DNA of 64,000 nt from Glaciihabitans sp. (GTDB taxonomy: Bacteria; Actinomycetota; Actinomycetes; Actinomycetales; Microbacteriaceae): positions 24,716 to 88,715 of the forward strand of contig JAODMY010000072.1 of assembly GCA_025465535.1 (NCBI GenBank), given 5' to 3'. Positions within the stretch are counted from its first letter, which is position 1. The number at the start of each line of letters is the position of its first letter. A model generated the notes under the pieces. It had not been told where the DNA came from and ran no database searches. It saw only the letters and a program-made list of their open reading frames with translations. Of the stretch, positions 25,264-35,581 are shown one piece after another. Position numbers and translations under genes: made by a program.

Positions 25264-27033
25264 ATGAAAAAGACCAGGAGTGCGGCCCTGCGGCTCACCC
25301 TCACAATGGTCGCGATCTTTGCCATCGTCGTCGTGTTCACCGGGCGACTCGTCGATCTCCAGGTCGTGCAGTCGGCTGACCTCACAAAGAAGGCGGTCCA
25401 GTCGCGCGAGGCCAAGGTGATCACCTACGGCACACGCGGAGCGATCGTGGATACCAACGGTGATGTTCTGGCGGACAGCGTCGACCGGTTCAACATCACC
25501 GTCTCGCCAAGGAACTTCCCCGAGAAGGGCTACGACGCCAAGTTCAACGATCCGACGACTCATGTCAGCGCGGACGAGGCCCTCGGCAAAATCGGCAAGC
25601 TGACCGGGCAGACCGTCGCAGAGCTGCAGGCGATCATCCGGAAGGATCCAAAGTCCGACTTCGCCTACCTCTCGAAGAGCGTCACGCTGGCGGTGTTCAC
25701 CGCTGTCGTGAAGCTGAAGATCCCGGGGATTTACTCGCAGCCGCAGCCGGCACGCAGCTACCCCAACGGCGCGGTCGCCGGGAACCTGGTCGGCTTCATG
25801 GGAACGGATGGCGCTCAGGCGGGCATCGAGCTCATGGAGAACAGTTGCCTCTCGAGCAAGAACGGAACCTCGACCTACGAGAAGGCGGAGGACGGCACCC
25901 GTATCCCCGGAAGCACCGTAAAGCAGACCGCTCCCGTGGACGGCGGCACGGTCAAGCTCACGATCGACCGCGATCTCAACTGGTACGTGCAGAATGCGAT
26001 CGCTGCCCAGGCGAAGAAGATCGGTTCGCCGTGGGCGACCGGAATCGTGGAGCGGGTCTCCGACGGACACCTTCTCGCCGTGGCCGACTACCCGACGGTC
26101 GATCCGAACAACCTCAATGCGACGCCGCAGAGAGCGTTCGGGTCGCTTGCGTTCAGCACGCCGTACGAGCCCGGCTCAACCTTCAAGGCCATGAGCGCGG
26201 CTTCGCTGCTCGATGCGGGAGCGATCACCCCGACGACCCAGATCACCGTTCCGTCGGTTTACACGAACGGCCTGCCGCGCGGCAGCTACATCAAAGACTC
26301 GTTTTCGCACGGCACGCTTCACTACACGACGGCCGGGGTTCTCGAGAACTCATCCAACATCGGAATCTCGATCCTCTCGCAGTCGCTGAACAAACAGGCG
26401 CGACACGATTACATGGCGAAGTTCGGGGTCGGATCGAAGACCGCCGTGGGCTTCAACGGAGAATCGGCCGGTATTTTGCATCCCGCCAACCAGTGGGACT
26501 CCGTTACCAGCCGCACGGTCGAGTTCGGCCAGGGGGTCAGCGCGACCTCGGCCCAGGTCGCCCAGATTTTCGAGACGATCGCGAATCACGGAGTTCGCGA
26601 ACCTTCCACTCTCGTCGAGGGCTGCACCCACGCGAACGGCACTGTGACTGACCAGCCGACGGCCAAGCCCGTGCGCGTCGTGAGCCAAAAATCAGCCGAC
26701 GAAACGGTCAAGATGCTTGAGACGGTTGTCACCGGCGGACCGATCGGTTCACTCCTGCAAATCCCCGGGTACCGCATTGCGGCGAAGACCGGAACCGCGC
26801 AGGTCGCGTCGACAAATGGCACCGGGTACACCAACAAGTACATCCTCTCCGTCGCCGGGATCGCGCCGGCCGAGGATCCGGAATACGTCGTCCTCGTGAC
26901 CTTCGGGCCTACTACGCTGGGGACGTCGGCAGGTGCCGCACCAGCATTCAAAAACGTCATGACCGAGGTACTCAAGAAGTACCGGGTCGAACCATCAACA
27001 CAGCCAGCGCCCTACGTCAAGACGACGTGGTAA
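25264..27033 (+). CDS. ftsI: Peptidoglycan transpeptidase FtsI (PBP3)
   Basis: A 589-residue class B penicillin-binding protein: short cytoplasmic tail, one transmembrane helix (about 12-35), dimerisation domain (QSREAKVITYGTRGAIVDTN), then the transpeptidase domain with S305 in STFK, SSN at 363-365 and KTGT at 508-511. It cross-links septal peptidoglycan as partner of FtsW and is the target of beta-lactams. AAGTACACATG start context without a strong ribosome-binding site, 12 bp after ftsL. Confidence 0.96.
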   Translation: MKKTRSAALRLTLTMVAIFAIVVVFTGRLVDLQVVQSADLTKKAVQSREAKVITYGTRGAIVDTNGDVLADSVDRFNITVSPRNFPEKGYDAKFNDPTTHVSADEALGKIGKLTGQTVAELQAIIRKDPKSDFAYLSKSVTLAVFTAVVKLKIPGIYSQPQPARSYPNGAVAGNLVGFMGTDGAQAGIELMENSCLSSKNGTSTYEKAEDGTRIPGSTVKQTAPVDGGTVKLTIDRDLNWYVQNAIAAQAKKIGSPWATGIVERVSDGHLLAVADYPTVDPNNLNATPQRAFGSLAFSTPYEPGSTFKAMSAASLLDAGAITPTTQITVPSVYTNGLPRGSYIKDSFSHGTLHYTTAGVLENSSNIGISILSQSLNKQARHDYMAKFGVGSKTAVGFNGESAGILHPANQWDSVTSRTVEFGQGVSATSAQVAQIFETIANHGVREPSTLVEGCTHANGTVTDQPTAKPVRVVSQKSADETVKMLETVVTGGPIGSLLQIPGYRIAAKTGTAQVASTNGTGYTNKYILSVAGIAPAEDPEYVVLVTFGPTTLGTSAGAAPAFKNVMTEVLKKYRVEPSTQPAPYVKTTW

Positions 27034-27062
27034 CGGGTGCGCTGCATCAGAAAGAGGACTGC

Positions 27063-28646
27063 GTGACCGATCGGATCCCCCCGGTCCTTCGCCCTGAGCA
27101 TCCAGCCGATCGGACCCCTCCCGTCTTACGCCCGGAGCATCCGCAGGCTCGATCCCTGGCCGGCCTCGTCGCCGAATTCGGGCTTGAGGCTCGTGGTTCG
27201 CTTGACGGTGTCGAGATCACGGGTGTCACGCTGAGCACGGCGGATCTTCACCCGGGAGATCTCTACGTCGGCATCCAGGGCGCCAACAGCCACGGAGCGA
27301 AGTACGCGGCCCAGGCTCGCGACGGCGGCGCGGTCGCCATCCTCACGGACGCAGTCGGCGCGGACCTCGCTGCGGATTCCGGCCTTCCCATCGTGTTGGT
27401 CGCATCCCCGCGCGAAGCGCTTGGCGAAATCTCCGGGTGGGTCTATCGCACCGCAGAGCGACCACCGCTGCTGTTCGGGACGACGGGCACGAACGGCAAG
27501 ACGTCGGTCTCGTACCTGCTCGAAGGGATCCTGAAGCAGCTCGGCCTCGTTGCGGGGCTGAGCTCCACGTCGGAGCGCCACATCGGCGACCTCAGCATCG
27601 TTTCGCGGCTGACGACCCCCGAGGCGAGTGAGATGCACGCGTTGCTTGCGCGGATGCGCGAGAGCAACGTCCGTGCCGTTGCCGTCGAGGTCAGCGCGCA
27701 GGCTCTCACCCACAATCGCGTCGACGGACTCTTCTTCGACGTGGTCGCCTTCACCAACCTCAGCCACGACCACCTCGACGACTACGCCGACCTCGAGGAG
27801 TACTTCCAGGCCAAGCTCGAGCTGTTCGATCCGGATCGTGCGAAGCGAGGTGTCGTCTCGCTCGACACCAGCTGGGGCCAGCGCGTGGTCGAGGAATCCC
27901 GCATTCCGGTGACGACCATCTCGGCGACTGCCGGCGTGGACGCACAGTGGACCGTCAAGATCCTCGACGAGCGTGCCGCGTACACCGAGTTCTCGCTGAC
28001 CGGCCCCGAGGGGAGATCGCTCACGACTCGCGTGCCCATCATCGGCTGGCACATGGCGGCCAATGCCGGACTCGCGATCGTCATGCTGGTCGAGGCCGGG
28101 TTCGAGCTCGAGGCGATCGGCCAGGCGCTCGAGGCGGACGGCGGAATTGTCGCCTACCTTCCCGGTCGCACGGAGCGCGTCTCCGGCGATCGAGGCCCTT
28201 CGGTCTATGTGGACTTCGGTCACAGCCCCGATGCTTTCCTCAACACCCTTGCCGCGGTCCGCAATCTCACCCCCGGTCGAACAATCATGCTGTTCGGTGC
28301 CGATGGGGACAGGGATGCGTCCAAGCGGCACGAGATGGGACGGGTCGCGGCGGATGGGTCGGACATCCTCGTCATCACGGATCACCACCCCCGCTTCGAG
28401 GATCCGGCATCGATTCGCAAGACTCTCCTCGAAGGCGCAGCCCTCGCGGAGCACCAGCCCGAAATTTACGAGGTGAGCCCCCCGGAGGCGGCGATCCGCA
28501 AGGCGGTCTCCCTCGCGAGGCCGGGGGATTCGATTCTCTGGGCCGGGCCTGGACACCAGGACTATCGCGACATCGAGGGCGTGAGGACGCCCTACTCGGC
28601 CAGGGAGGAAGCCCGCGCCGCGCTTCAAGAGGCGGGCTGGGAATGA
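27063..28646 (+). CDS. murE: UDP-MurNAc-dipeptide ligase MurE, altered specificity motif
   Basis: A 527-residue Mur ligase from the GTG at 27063; the frame opens at 27027 inside ftsI, but the region before 27063 is not conserved-looking. The ATP loop GTTGTNGKT is at 139-147. MurE adds the third stem residue to UDP-MurNAc-L-Ala-D-Glu (or the Gly variant). Diaminopimelate enzymes have DNPR; here the motif reads DHHPR at 440-444, which suggests a different diamino acid (Lys, Orn or diaminobutyrate, as known in Microbacteriaceae). The N-terminus carries a duplicated PPVLRPEHP. The stop overlaps the murF-remnant start (ATGA). Confidence 0.93.
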   Translation: MTDRIPPVLRPEHPADRTPPVLRPEHPQARSLAGLVAEFGLEARGSLDGVEITGVTLSTADLHPGDLYVGIQGANSHGAKYAAQARDGGAVAILTDAVGADLAADSGLPIVLVASPREALGEISGWVYRTAERPPLLFGTTGTNGKTSVSYLLEGILKQLGLVAGLSSTSERHIGDLSIVSRLTTPEASEMHALLARMRESNVRAVAVEVSAQALTHNRVDGLFFDVVAFTNLSHDHLDDYADLEEYFQAKLELFDPDRAKRGVVSLDTSWGQRVVEESRIPVTTISATAGVDAQWTVKILDERAAYTEFSLTGPEGRSLTTRVPIIGWHMAANAGLAIVMLVEAGFELEAIGQALEADGGIVAYLPGRTERVSGDRGPSVYVDFGHSPDAFLNTLAAVRNLTPGRTIMLFGADGDRDASKRHEMGRVAADGSDILVITDHHPRFEDPASIRKTLLEGAALAEHQPEIYEVSPPEAAIRKAVSLARPGDSILWAGPGHQDYRDIEGVRTPYSAREEARAALQEAGWE

Positions 28647-29176
28647 GCGGGATAACGCTCTCGCAGATCGTGGACCTCACGAGCGGCCGACTCGACGAGT
28701 CGGACTTTCCATCGAACCTGGATCTGAGCCACACCGAGCTGCTTCGGTCGCCATCCGGCGCCCTGATCATCGCGGATATCGGTGATGCAATCGGTGACTC
28801 AAGCCCGGATTCGACCGCCGCAGCGCTCAAGATGCTCGTCCAGTTGAGCGGTGAATCTGGACGGTCGATTGCCCTACTCGGCGAGCTGGATGTTCCGGCT
28901 GCCGAGGCGAACGACGAGCACGACCGGATCGGTCGGCTTGTGGTTCGACTCAATGTGCAGAAGCTGATTGTGGTTGGTCATGCTGCCCGCCATATCCACA
29001 ATGCCGCAGGCCTCGAAGGCTCCTGGGACGGCGAGTCCGAGTTAGTCGGGACGCCGGATGAGGCATACGATTTGCTGCGTGAAGATTTGGGTCCAGAGGA
29101 TATCGTGCTCGTAAAATCTTCGGTCCTCTCGGGATTCGGCGCACTCGCTCACCGACTTACCGGTGTTGCCAAGTGA
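28643..29176 (+). CDS. MurF remnant: C-terminal domain only, ATPase core deleted
   Basis: Only 177 residues, against about 450-510 for MurF. Residues 1-17 ([17 protein letters not shown]) match the MurF N-terminus. Residues 37-177 match the MurF C-terminal domain: [59 protein letters not shown]. The central ligase domain with GTNGKT is absent, and the usual DAYNANPDSM motif is degraded to a form keeping PDS and AAL. There is no stop codon or frameshift, and both ends are coupled by 4-bp overlaps (ATGA from murE, GTGA into mraY). It cannot ligate D-Ala-D-Ala; it may be a non-catalytic spacer or adaptor, or neutral remnant. A functional murF must lie elsewhere. Confidence 0.82.
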   Translation: MSGITLSQIVDLTSGRLDESDFPSNLDLSHTELLRSPSGALIIADIGDAIGDSSPDSTAAALKMLVQLSGESGRSIALLGELDVPAAEANDEHDRIGRLVVRLNVQKLIVVGHAARHIHNAAGLEGSWDGESELVGTPDEAYDLLREDLGPEDIVLVKSSVLSGFGALAHRLTGVAK

Positions 29177-30309
29177 TTGCCCTTCTCGTCGGTGCGGCGG
29201 TCTCGCTGGCCTTCACACTCTTTCTGACGCCGAGCTTCGCCAAGCTTTTTCGACGTCTCGGCTGGGGCCAGTTCATCCGCGATGACGGACCACAGAGCCA
29301 CCACGCCAAGCGTGGGACGCCCACCATGGGCGGAATCGTCTTCATCCTCGGCTCGGGGCTCGGTTATCTTGTCGGCCATCTCGTGGCACGCGTTCCCCTC
29401 ACCCTGGTTGGCCTCATGGTGTTTTTCCTGGTCGTCGGGCTCGGCGTCGTGGGATTCATCGACGACTTCCTAAAAACGCGGCGCCAGCGCAGCCTCGGCC
29501 TCACCGGATGGGCGAAGATTGCCGGCCAGGTGGTCGTGGCCTCGGGCTTCGCCGCAATCGCGCTCAATTTTCCCGACCAGGACGGACTCACTCCGGTCGG
29601 ATTCGCGGCCGACTCGAAGCACGGCGTTGAGGTATTCATCTCTGCCGTGCGTGACATTCCATGGCTCAATTTCATGACGTTCGGTGTCGTGATCGGTGCG
29701 ATCCTGTTTGCGCTCTGGTCGACCATCATCATCGTCAGTGCGTCGAACGGCGTCAACGTCGCGGACGGCCTCGACGGCCTCGCGACCGGTGCCACGATCT
29801 TCGCTCTCGCCGCCTACATCTTCATCGGCTTCTGGCAGTACAACCAGAACTGCTACAACAACCTCAGGCTCGATCCACACGTCCAGGACCTCTGCTACCA
29901 GGTGCGAGATCCACTCGACCTCGCGGTGACGGCAGCCTGTATCACCGGGGCACTCATCGGCTTCCTCTGGTGGAACACCTCTCCCGCACAGATCTTCATG
30001 GGCGACACCGGATCTCTCGCGCTCGGCGGCGCACTCGGCGGCCTTGCCATCCTGAGCCACACCGAGCTTCTTCTCGTCATCATCGGCGGACTGTTCCTCA
30101 TCGTCACCGGGTCGGTGATCGTGCAGAGGGTGTACTTCAAGATCACGCACGGCAAGCGGATCTTCCTGATGAGTCCGTTGCATCATCACTTCGAGCTGAA
30201 GGGCTGGGCAGAGATCACCGTCGTGGTTCGGTTCTGGCTCATCTCCGCCATGTTCGTTGCCGTCGGGGTTGGGCTGTTCTACCTAGAGTGGGTTTCGCGC
30301 GCATCGTGA
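29173..30309 (+). CDS. mraY: Phospho-MurNAc-pentapeptide translocase MraY
   Basis: A 378-residue integral membrane enzyme with about ten transmembrane helices. Key motifs are seen: [24 protein letters not shown] with the Mg2+-binding aspartates, [26 protein letters not shown] and [14 protein letters not shown] (the three histidines). It transfers phospho-MurNAc-pentapeptide from UDP to undecaprenyl phosphate, giving lipid I at the inner face of the membrane. The GTG start overlaps the stop of the murF remnant by 4 bp. Confidence 0.97.
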   Translation: MIALLVGAAVSLAFTLFLTPSFAKLFRRLGWGQFIRDDGPQSHHAKRGTPTMGGIVFILGSGLGYLVGHLVARVPLTLVGLMVFFLVVGLGVVGFIDDFLKTRRQRSLGLTGWAKIAGQVVVASGFAAIALNFPDQDGLTPVGFAADSKHGVEVFISAVRDIPWLNFMTFGVVIGAILFALWSTIIIVSASNGVNVADGLDGLATGATIFALAAYIFIGFWQYNQNCYNNLRLDPHVQDLCYQVRDPLDLAVTAACITGALIGFLWWNTSPAQIFMGDTGSLALGGALGGLAILSHTELLLVIIGGLFLIVTGSVIVQRVYFKITHGKRIFLMSPLHHHFELKGWAEITVVVRFWLISAMFVAVGVGLFYLEWVSRAS

Positions 30310-30319
30310 GCACCAGATC

Positions 30320-31831
30320 ATGACGAGTATTGACGAACTGACAAGCTGGAACTCGGACTGGGCCTCCATCCGGGTGCTCGTGCTCGGCCTTGGCGTCACG
30401 GGATTCTCGGTTGCCGACACGCTCGTCGAGCTCGGGGCCGAGGTGCTGGTCGCGGCATCATCGGCGAGGGACGAACAGAAACAGCTGCTCGACGTCATCG
30501 GTGGCGGCTATCTCGAGCACGACCTTCAGAGTGTCCCGGATGAGGTAGTCGGCTTCGACCCAGAGCTCGTGATCGTCTCGCCCGGCTTCCATCCCGACAA
30601 CCCGGTTCTCCTCTGGGCGGCAGAGCGCGGCACTCCGGTCTGGGGTGACATCGAGCTGGCCTGGCGGGTGCGCGACAAGGTCACTCCGGTCGCGGAGTGG
30701 ATCCTCGTGACCGGGACCAACGGCAAGACCACGACGACCCAGTTGACGGCCCACATGATCGAGGAGGGCGGCGGGAGAGTCGCCGCTGTGGGCAATATCG
30801 GACTCTCGGTCCTCGACGCCGTCCGCTATCCCGCCGGTTTCGACGTGCTCGTGGTTGAGCTCTCGAGCTACCAGTTGCACTGGCTCGGCCAGACGGCGAA
30901 CGGATCGCTCTCCCCGTGGGCGAGCGTGTGCCTGAACATCGCGGACGACCACCTCGACTGGCACGGCTCCGCTGCGGGATATCGCGCAGCCAAGGCAAAG
31001 GTCTACTCGAACACGAAGGTCGCGGCGGTATACAACCGCGGCGACGAAGCGACCCTTCGCCTCGTCGAAGAGGCCGAGGTGATCGAAGGCTGCCGGGCGA
31101 TCGGTTTCGGGCTGGATGCACCGGGCCGGAGCGACTTCGGAATCGTGGACGGCATCCTGTGCGATCGCGCGTTTCTCGAGGAGCGGGCAACTACCGCTCT
31201 CGAGCTCACCACGGTTGAGGATCTCGTTTCGGCGGGTCTCGGAGCACCGCACCTGGTCGCTGATGTCCTTGCCGCGGCCGCGCTTGCACGCTCCTTCGAC
31301 GTGGCACCCGCGGTGATTCGGCAGGCGCTACGCACCTTCGAGCTCGACCACCACCGCACCGAGGTCATCGCGACCGTCGACGGAATCCTCTGGATCGACG
31401 ATTCGAAGGCGACAAACCCGCACGCGGCCGAGGCATCGCTGCGCGCGCATCCCTCCGTGGTCTGGATCGTCGGCGGCCTGCTGAAGGGCGTTGACATCGA
31501 CGAGCTGGTCCGATCGCAGGCCGGACGGCTCTCGGCCGCCGTGATCATCGGAGTGGACCGTTCCGCGCTGCGTTCGGCATTCGAGCGACACGCGCCGCAA
31601 CTGCCGGTGTTCGAGGTCGACACCGATGAAACTAAAGAGGTAATGCCAGCGGCCGTCAGACTGTCTGCGGCCGTTGCGAAGGCGGGGGACGTCGTCTTGT
31701 TGGCGCCGGCCGCGGCATCCATGGACCAGTTCGTGGATTACGGCGACCGGGGCAGGCAATTCACGGAGGCTGTGCGAGATCATCTTGGAGGGAAATCGAG
31801 TGACGACGACTCGACCTCCGCGCATCCCTAG
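30320..31831 (+). CDS. murD: UDP-MurNAc-L-alanine:D-glutamate ligase MurD
   Basis: A 503-residue Mur ligase. It has an N-terminal Rossmann-like UDP-binding domain (VLGLGVTGFSVADTLVELG), the ATP loop GTNGKTTTTQ at 132-141, the central motif NIADDHLDWHGS and the C-terminal DDSKATNPHAAEASL. It adds D-glutamate to UDP-MurNAc-L-Ala (or Gly) in the cytoplasm. The ATG is 11 bp after mraY. Its 3' end overlaps ftsW by 32 bp. Confidence 0.96.
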   Translation: MTSIDELTSWNSDWASIRVLVLGLGVTGFSVADTLVELGAEVLVAASSARDEQKQLLDVIGGGYLEHDLQSVPDEVVGFDPELVIVSPGFHPDNPVLLWAAERGTPVWGDIELAWRVRDKVTPVAEWILVTGTNGKTTTTQLTAHMIEEGGGRVAAVGNIGLSVLDAVRYPAGFDVLVVELSSYQLHWLGQTANGSLSPWASVCLNIADDHLDWHGSAAGYRAAKAKVYSNTKVAAVYNRGDEATLRLVEEAEVIEGCRAIGFGLDAPGRSDFGIVDGILCDRAFLEERATTALELTTVEDLVSAGLGAPHLVADVLAAAALARSFDVAPAVIRQALRTFELDHHRTEVIATVDGILWIDDSKATNPHAAEASLRAHPSVVWIVGGLLKGVDIDELVRSQAGRLSAAVIIGVDRSALRSAFERHAPQLPVFEVDTDETKEVMPAAVRLSAAVAKAGDVVLLAPAAASMDQFVDYGDRGRQFTEAVRDHLGGKSSDDDSTSAHP

Positions 31832-33071
31832 GCCAGGCGCCGGGCCGCAGTCGGGACGATCCACGGATCCGCTCGCGAACCCGATCGAGCAAGACGGACC
31901 CGCACGACGGGGCGGCAGCGCAACGGCGATCGTGGTCGTGCAGAAGGTGTTCGGCGCGGAGACCAGCACGTTCTTCCTGCTGCTCGGAACGACACTGTTC
32001 CTCGTGCTCTTTGGGCTGGTCATGGTGCTCTCGTCGTCATCCGTCGAAGACGGCGCGTCGGCCGCGACCGGCAACGATTTCTTCAGTTCGTTTTCGCGGC
32101 AGGGCCTGTATGCGCTCATCGGTGTTCCGCTCATGCTGATCGCGTCGCGGATGCCGACCTCGTTCTGGCGCAAGTGGGCGTGGCCATCCGTGATTGTGAC
32201 GGTCGGGCTGCAGCTGCTGGTATTCGTGCCGGGCCTCGGTTACACCTACCAGGGCAATCGCAACTGGATCCGCATCGGCGGGTTCACGGGGCAGCCGTCG
32301 GAGCTGGTCAAGCTCGCCCTGATCCTCTGGGTCGGCTGGGTACTCGCGGCGAAGAAGAACCTGCTGAACGACTGGAAGCATGTCGCGCTTCCGATCGCCC
32401 CCGTCGTCGTTATCGCGATTGGATTCGTGCTCGCGGGCAAGGATCTCGGGACGGCAATCATTCTCGCGGCCATCGTTCTCGGTTGCCTCTTCTACGCGGG
32501 CGTGCGCTTGCGCATCATCGGCGTCGCTCTCGGGGCAATAATCGCCGGTGCGCTCATCCTCACGCAGGTGACCTCGTCTCGAACGAGCCGCATCAGCACC
32601 TGGTTGAGCGGCTGCGCCAATGAAAACTCCCACAACGGAACCTGCTGGCAAACCGTCCACGGTTGGTGGGGAATCGCATCCGGCGGCATCTTCGGGTCGG
32701 GTCTCGGCGAGTCGAAGGTCAAGTGGGGCTGGCTGCCAGAGGCATCGAATGACTTCCTGTTCGCAATCATCGGCGAAGAGCTCGGGCTGATCGGCGCCGT
32801 GCTGGTTCTCGCGCTTTTTGTGGTTCTCGCGATCTCGTTCGTTCGTATCATCCGGACTTCGACCGACCCGTTCGCCAAGGTCGTCACGAGCGGCGTCATG
32901 ATCTGGTTGATCGGCCAGGCCTTCGTGAACATCGCGGTGGTTCTGGGATTCCTGCCCGTCCTCGGCGTGCCATTACCGCTCATCTCCGCCGGTGGTTCCT
33001 CCCTCATCGCATCCCTCGTCGGGATCGGGGTCGTGCTCTCCTTCGCCCGACACGCACCGGTGCGACAGTGA
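31800..33071 (+). CDS. ftsW: Peptidoglycan glycosyltransferase FtsW
   Basis: A 423-residue SEDS-family membrane protein from the GTG at 31800, preceded by TTGGAGGGAAA. The frame extends further up, but only as overlap with murD. About ten transmembrane helices; conserved SEDS segments include NRNWIRIGGFTGQPSELVK, LAGKDLGTAIIL, GIFGSGLGESKVKWGWLPEA (read in two parts) and PLPLISAGGSSLIASL. It polymerises lipid II into septal glycan chains with FtsI. It overlaps murG by 4 bp. Confidence 0.95.
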   Translation: MTTTRPPRIPRPGAGPQSGRSTDPLANPIEQDGPARRGGSATAIVVVQKVFGAETSTFFLLLGTTLFLVLFGLVMVLSSSSVEDGASAATGNDFFSSFSRQGLYALIGVPLMLIASRMPTSFWRKWAWPSVIVTVGLQLLVFVPGLGYTYQGNRNWIRIGGFTGQPSELVKLALILWVGWVLAAKKNLLNDWKHVALPIAPVVVIAIGFVLAGKDLGTAIILAAIVLGCLFYAGVRLRIIGVALGAIIAGALILTQVTSSRTSRISTWLSGCANENSHNGTCWQTVHGWWGIASGGIFGSGLGESKVKWGWLPEASNDFLFAIIGEELGLIGAVLVLALFVVLAISFVRIIRTSTDPFAKVVTSGVMIWLIGQAFVNIAVVLGFLPVLGVPLPLISAGGSSLIASLVGIGVVLSFARHAPVRQ

Positions 33072-34138
33072 CGACTTACCTTCTCGCCGGCGGTGGTACG
33101 GCCGGCCACGTCAATCCGCTTCTGGCGGTCGCCGACCGCATCAGGGATCGGGAACCGGATGCGACAGTTCTCGTGCTCGGCACGAGTGAGGGACTCGAGG
33201 CGCGACTCGTTCCAGAGCGCGGCTACGAGCTGCTGACCATCGAGCGGCTGCCGTTCCCTCGGCGCCTCGGAAGAAGCGCGTTTTCGTTTCCCCGTCGTTT
33301 CCGTGCCGCTGTCGCCCAGACGCGCCGTTACATCGAGGAGCGAAAGGTGGATGTCGTGGTCGGCTTCGGCGGCTACGCCTCGGCTCCCGCCTACCGCGCC
33401 GCGCATCTCTCCGGGACACCGCTCGCCCTCCACGAGGCGAACGCGAAGCCCGGCTTCGCAAACCGGCTCGGCGCGCGATACACCCGATTCATCGGAGTGG
33501 CCTTCCGCGAAACCAAGCTGCCGCGTGCGACCTGGGTCGGGATGCCGCTTCGTCGCGAGATCGAACAGCTGGACCGGCACGCCGCGCGCACGGAGGCGTA
33601 CTCCTTCTTCGGGCTCGACGCGAGCAAGCGAGTCCTGCTCGTCACCGGAGGATCGACCGGCGCGCGTTCTATCAACACGGCCGTGTACGACGGCATCGCC
33701 AACATTCTCGGCGCGGGCTGGCAGGTCCTGCACATCGCGGGGGCGGCATCCACGCTTGCCGATCTCGGCCAGGCCGACTATCACCTGCTCAGGTACTGCG
33801 ATCGGATGGACCTGGCGATCGCAGTCTCGGACCTCGCGATCGCGCGATCCGGTTCGGCGACCGTCAGCGAGTTCGCGGCCGTGGGGCTGCCCGCGGTGTT
33901 CGTGCCGTATCCGGTCGGGAATGGCGAGCAGCGCTTCAACGCGAAGGACGCGGTCAATGCCGGGGGAGCGATCCTGCTGGCCGATGCCGACCTCACCCCA
34001 GCCTGGATCGCGAGCGACCTTGTTCCGCTCCTACGCAATCCCGCCGCCATCTCGCGACTCGCGGCGCGCATCGTGACCGTCGGCACCCGCGACGGCGCCG
34101 ACCGCATGGTCGACCTGTTGAAGCGCGCCCTGGCCTAA
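33068..34138 (+). CDS. murG: UDP-GlcNAc:lipid I GlcNAc transferase MurG
   Basis: A 356-residue GT-B glycosyltransferase from a GTG overlapping the ftsW stop. The N-terminal [16 protein letters not shown] loop binds lipid [42 protein letters not shown] and [19 protein letters not shown] form the UDP-GlcNAc site. It makes lipid II on the inner membrane face. Confidence 0.96.
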   Translation: MTTYLLAGGGTAGHVNPLLAVADRIRDREPDATVLVLGTSEGLEARLVPERGYELLTIERLPFPRRLGRSAFSFPRRFRAAVAQTRRYIEERKVDVVVGFGGYASAPAYRAAHLSGTPLALHEANAKPGFANRLGARYTRFIGVAFRETKLPRATWVGMPLRREIEQLDRHAARTEAYSFFGLDASKRVLLVTGGSTGARSINTAVYDGIANILGAGWQVLHIAGAASTLADLGQADYHLLRYCDRMDLAIAVSDLAIARSGSATVSEFAAVGLPAVFVPYPVGNGEQRFNAKDAVNAGGAILLADADLTPAWIASDLVPLLRNPAAISRLAARIVTVGTRDGADRMVDLLKRALA

Positions 34139-34141
34139 AAT
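34136..34141 (+). promoter_or_regulatory. Putative internal -10 box before murC
   Basis: TAAAAT, overlapping the murG stop codon, ends 8 nt before the murC ATG, where no ribosome-binding site is visible. It could drive a leaderless murC-ftsQ message inside the cluster. Confidence 0.4.
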
Positions 34142-34149
34142 CGATTCCG

Positions 34150-35568
34150 ATGATCAAGCCCGACCTAACGCAGCCTCTGCCCGCCGAGCTCGGATCGCTC
34201 CACTTCGTTGGTATTGGCGGTTCCGGGATGAGCGGGATCGCTCGCCTGTTCCTCGCCGCCGGTCACCGGGTCACGGGATCGGATCGAAGCGAGAACCACA
34301 ACACGGAGGCCCTGCGCGAACTCGGCGCGACCATCGCGATCGGGCACGACGCGACCAATCTCGGTGACGCCGACACGCTGGTCTACACCGGCGCGCTCTG
34401 GCCCGACAACCCCGAGTACCTGCTCGCGGTACAGCGGGGAATCCCTACTCTGCACCGATCTCAGGCTCTCGCCTGGCTGATCAACAGGCAGCGCCTTGTC
34501 GCGGTCGCCGGTGCCCATGGCAAGACGACGTCGACCGGCATGATCATCACGGCCCTGCTCGAACTCGGGCAGGATCCGAGCTTCGTCAACGGCGGGGTCA
34601 TCGAGTCGCTCGGTGTCAGCTCCGCGCGCGGCGAAGGCGAGATCTTCGTCGTCGAGGCGGACGAGTCCGACGGCAGTTTCCTGCTTTACGAGACCGCCGT
34701 AGCGCTGATCACCAATGTGGATGCCGACCACCTCGACCATTACGGATCGCACGAGGCCTTCGACGCCGCGTTCGTCAGCTTCGCAAACGCGGCCGCAGAG
34801 CTCGTCGTCGTCTCGAGTGACGATGCCGGCGCGATCCGGGTGACGAAGTCGCTCGCGGGCAAGCGCATCCTGACCTTCGGCGAGGATGCCGCCGCCGACA
34901 TTCGCCTGCACTCGGTTGTCACGAACGGTCCGGTGTCGTTCTCGGTGCGTTGGCAGGGAGCGGACTACGCGGCCCAGCTTCGCGTGCCAGGGCATCACAA
35001 CGCCGTCAACGCTGCCGGAGCTTTCGCGGTTCTCGTGGGGATGGGTTTCGATCCGCAGGCCTCGCTCGATGCGATTGCGACGTTCGGCGGCACCGAGCGC
35101 CGGTTCGAGTTGCGCGGCGTCGTTCGCGGAGTCAGCGTGTACGACGACTACTCGCACCATCCGACCGAGGTCGCGGCCGCGCTGGCTTCCGCTCGCACGG
35201 TGGTCGGGGACGGCAGGATCATTGCCGTCCACCAGCCGCACCTTTACAGCCGCACGAAGATGATGGCCGGCGAGTTTGCCGAGACCTACGAGCGCCTCGC
35301 GGACCACACCGTGGTGCTTGATGTCTACGGTGCGCGTGAGGATCCCATCCCCGGCGTCACGGGTGCGTTGGTGTCTGAGCGATTCGCGGACCCGAGCCAC
35401 GTCGAGTACCTGCCCGACTGGCAGGAGGCCGCCGACCACGCCGCGGCCTTCGCGCGCGAGGGCGACATCATCATGACGCTGAGCTGTGGCGACGTGTACC
35501 GAATCGTGCCGCAGATCCTTGCATCGCTCGAAGCCACGGCCGAGGCAACTCCGGTGGCGACGGCGTGA
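34150..35568 (+). CDS. murC: UDP-MurNAc:L-alanine ligase MurC
   Basis: A 472-residue Mur ligase with the N-terminal loop [16 protein letters not shown], the ATP loop [11 protein letters not shown] at 121-131, [12 protein letters not shown] and the C-terminal [15 protein letters not shown]. It adds the first stem residue (L-Ala, or Gly as reported for group B Microbacteriaceae walls) to UDP-MurNAc. It starts 11 bp after murG with a possible leaderless promoter, and ftsQ follows after 13 bp. Confidence 0.96.
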   Translation: MIKPDLTQPLPAELGSLHFVGIGGSGMSGIARLFLAAGHRVTGSDRSENHNTEALRELGATIAIGHDATNLGDADTLVYTGALWPDNPEYLLAVQRGIPTLHRSQALAWLINRQRLVAVAGAHGKTTSTGMIITALLELGQDPSFVNGGVIESLGVSSARGEGEIFVVEADESDGSFLLYETAVALITNVDADHLDHYGSHEAFDAAFVSFANAAAELVVVSSDDAGAIRVTKSLAGKRILTFGEDAAADIRLHSVVTNGPVSFSVRWQGADYAAQLRVPGHHNAVNAAGAFAVLVGMGFDPQASLDAIATFGGTERRFELRGVVRGVSVYDDYSHHPTEVAAALASARTVVGDGRIIAVHQPHLYSRTKMMAGEFAETYERLADHTVVLDVYGAREDPIPGVTGALVSERFADPSHVEYLPDWQEAADHAAAFAREGDIIMTLSCGDVYRIVPQILASLEATAEATPVATA

Positions 35569-35581
35569 ATCGCGAATCGCG

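Noticed and set aside
28643..29176. MurF interrupted by a frameshift with the ligase domain in another frame
   Set aside because: The space between murE and mraY is only about 530 bp, too short for the missing 300 residues in any frame.
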